Positions 4,973-5,262 of a stretch of 5,262 nucleotides of DNA are shown here, piece by piece. The notes beneath the pieces were generated by a model. The model saw nothing but the letters and a program-made list of their open reading frames with translations, searched no databases and had not been told where the DNA came from. Made by a program: the position numbers and the translations under genes. Position 1 is the first letter of the stretch. Every line of letters begins with the position of its first letter. Origin of the DNA: Bacteroidota bacterium (GTDB lineage Bacteria > Bacteroidota > Ignavibacteria > Kapaibacteriales > UBA2268); assembly GCA_022708005.1 (NCBI GenBank), contig JAKIZN010000140.1:1-5262 (forward strand), in the 5' to 3' direction.

Positions 4973-5262
4973 ATGAAAAATGAAACAAAAGTAGTATGCC
5001 CAAACTGTGGCTTCGAAATAGACGTTAATTCTGTTTTATATCATCAGCTTGAAGAATCTTTAAAGAAAGATTTTGAAAAAGCAAATGCGGCGAAAGAGAA
5101 AGAAATACAGTCGCAGCGTTCCCAAATTGAATTGCAAAAGCTTGAGATAGCCAAGCAAAAAGATGAACTCGAGCTGACTATAAGCGAGCAAGTGCAGAGC
5201 AAGCTAAAGAGTGAGAGAACAATTATTGAGAAAAATATTAAAGAGAAAATTCACTCCGAAAA
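4973..5262 (+). CDS. N-terminal part of a probable DUF2130 protein
   Basis: The frame opens at ATG 4973 and runs off the right edge after 96 codons without a stop. Residues 7-15 read VVCPNCGFE, with one CxxC pair (C9, C12) that looks like half of a zinc ribbon, followed by IDVNSVLYHQLEESLKKDFEKA. From about residue 35 to the edge the sequence is almost all K, E, Q, S and I with heptad-like spacing, a long coiled coil. This order, and the CPNCG...FEIDVNSVLYHQ...E wording, is typical of the start of bacterial DUF2130 proteins of about 400 residues, whose function is unknown and whose conserved domain would lie beyond this window. AGG at 4960-4962 is a weak ribosome site; the start is supported by the CxxC falling right behind it. 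Another zinc-ribbon/coiled-coil protein is possible, since the diagnostic domain is not visible. Confidence 0.75.
   Translation, partial: MKNETKVVCPNCGFEIDVNSVLYHQLEESLKKDFEKANAAKEKEIQSQRSQIELQKLEIAKQKDELELTISEQVQSKLKSERTIIEKNIKEKIHSE

Overview
The window is an AT-rich stretch (roughly 40% G+C by eye) of a Gram-negative-type bacterial chromosome, with every recognisable gene on the + strand. No gene here fixes the taxon. The Bacteroidota/Chlorobi side of the tree is suggested by weak or absent Shine-Dalgarno sequences, a small exported protein that looks like an outer-membrane beta-barrel, and intergenic hairpins separated by an ATGTTTGTAG-type linker. I remember that repeat style from those genomes; I have not searched for it.

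Layout: (1) positions 1-186 are the last 61 codons of an unrecognised protein. (2) 187-541 is a gene-free stretch with an insertion-sequence-end-like string, three compact hairpins (288-404) and a possible promoter. (3) 542-1537 encodes a DHH/DHHA1 phosphoesterase of the NrnA family (nanoRNase/pAp phosphatase). (4) 1538-1655 is a spacer with a perfect 16-bp palindrome. (5) 1656-4092 is a tightly spaced trio, probably one operon: a UPF0316 (DUF5698/DUF2179) membrane protein, a family-4-type glycosyltransferase and a class I SAM-dependent methyltransferase. (6) 4233-4829 encodes a small exported, probably beta-barrel protein with its own well-formed promoter very close to the ATG. (7) A strong hairpin terminator lies at 4865-4887. 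(8) 4973 to the window end is the N-terminal part of a probable DUF2130 protein (one CxxC followed by a charged coiled coil).

The NrnA homologue is an RNA-turnover housekeeping enzyme. The glycosyltransferase and methyltransferase look like a pair that builds or modifies a surface glycan or glycolipid; the membrane protein upstream may be linked to them only by transcription. The exported protein and the DUF2130 protein appear to be separate transcription units.

I see no CRISPR array, RNA gene, complete mobile element, toxin-antitoxin pair or obvious new multi-gene system. The least explained sequence is the hairpin cluster at 288-412, followed by the palindrome at 1589-1604.
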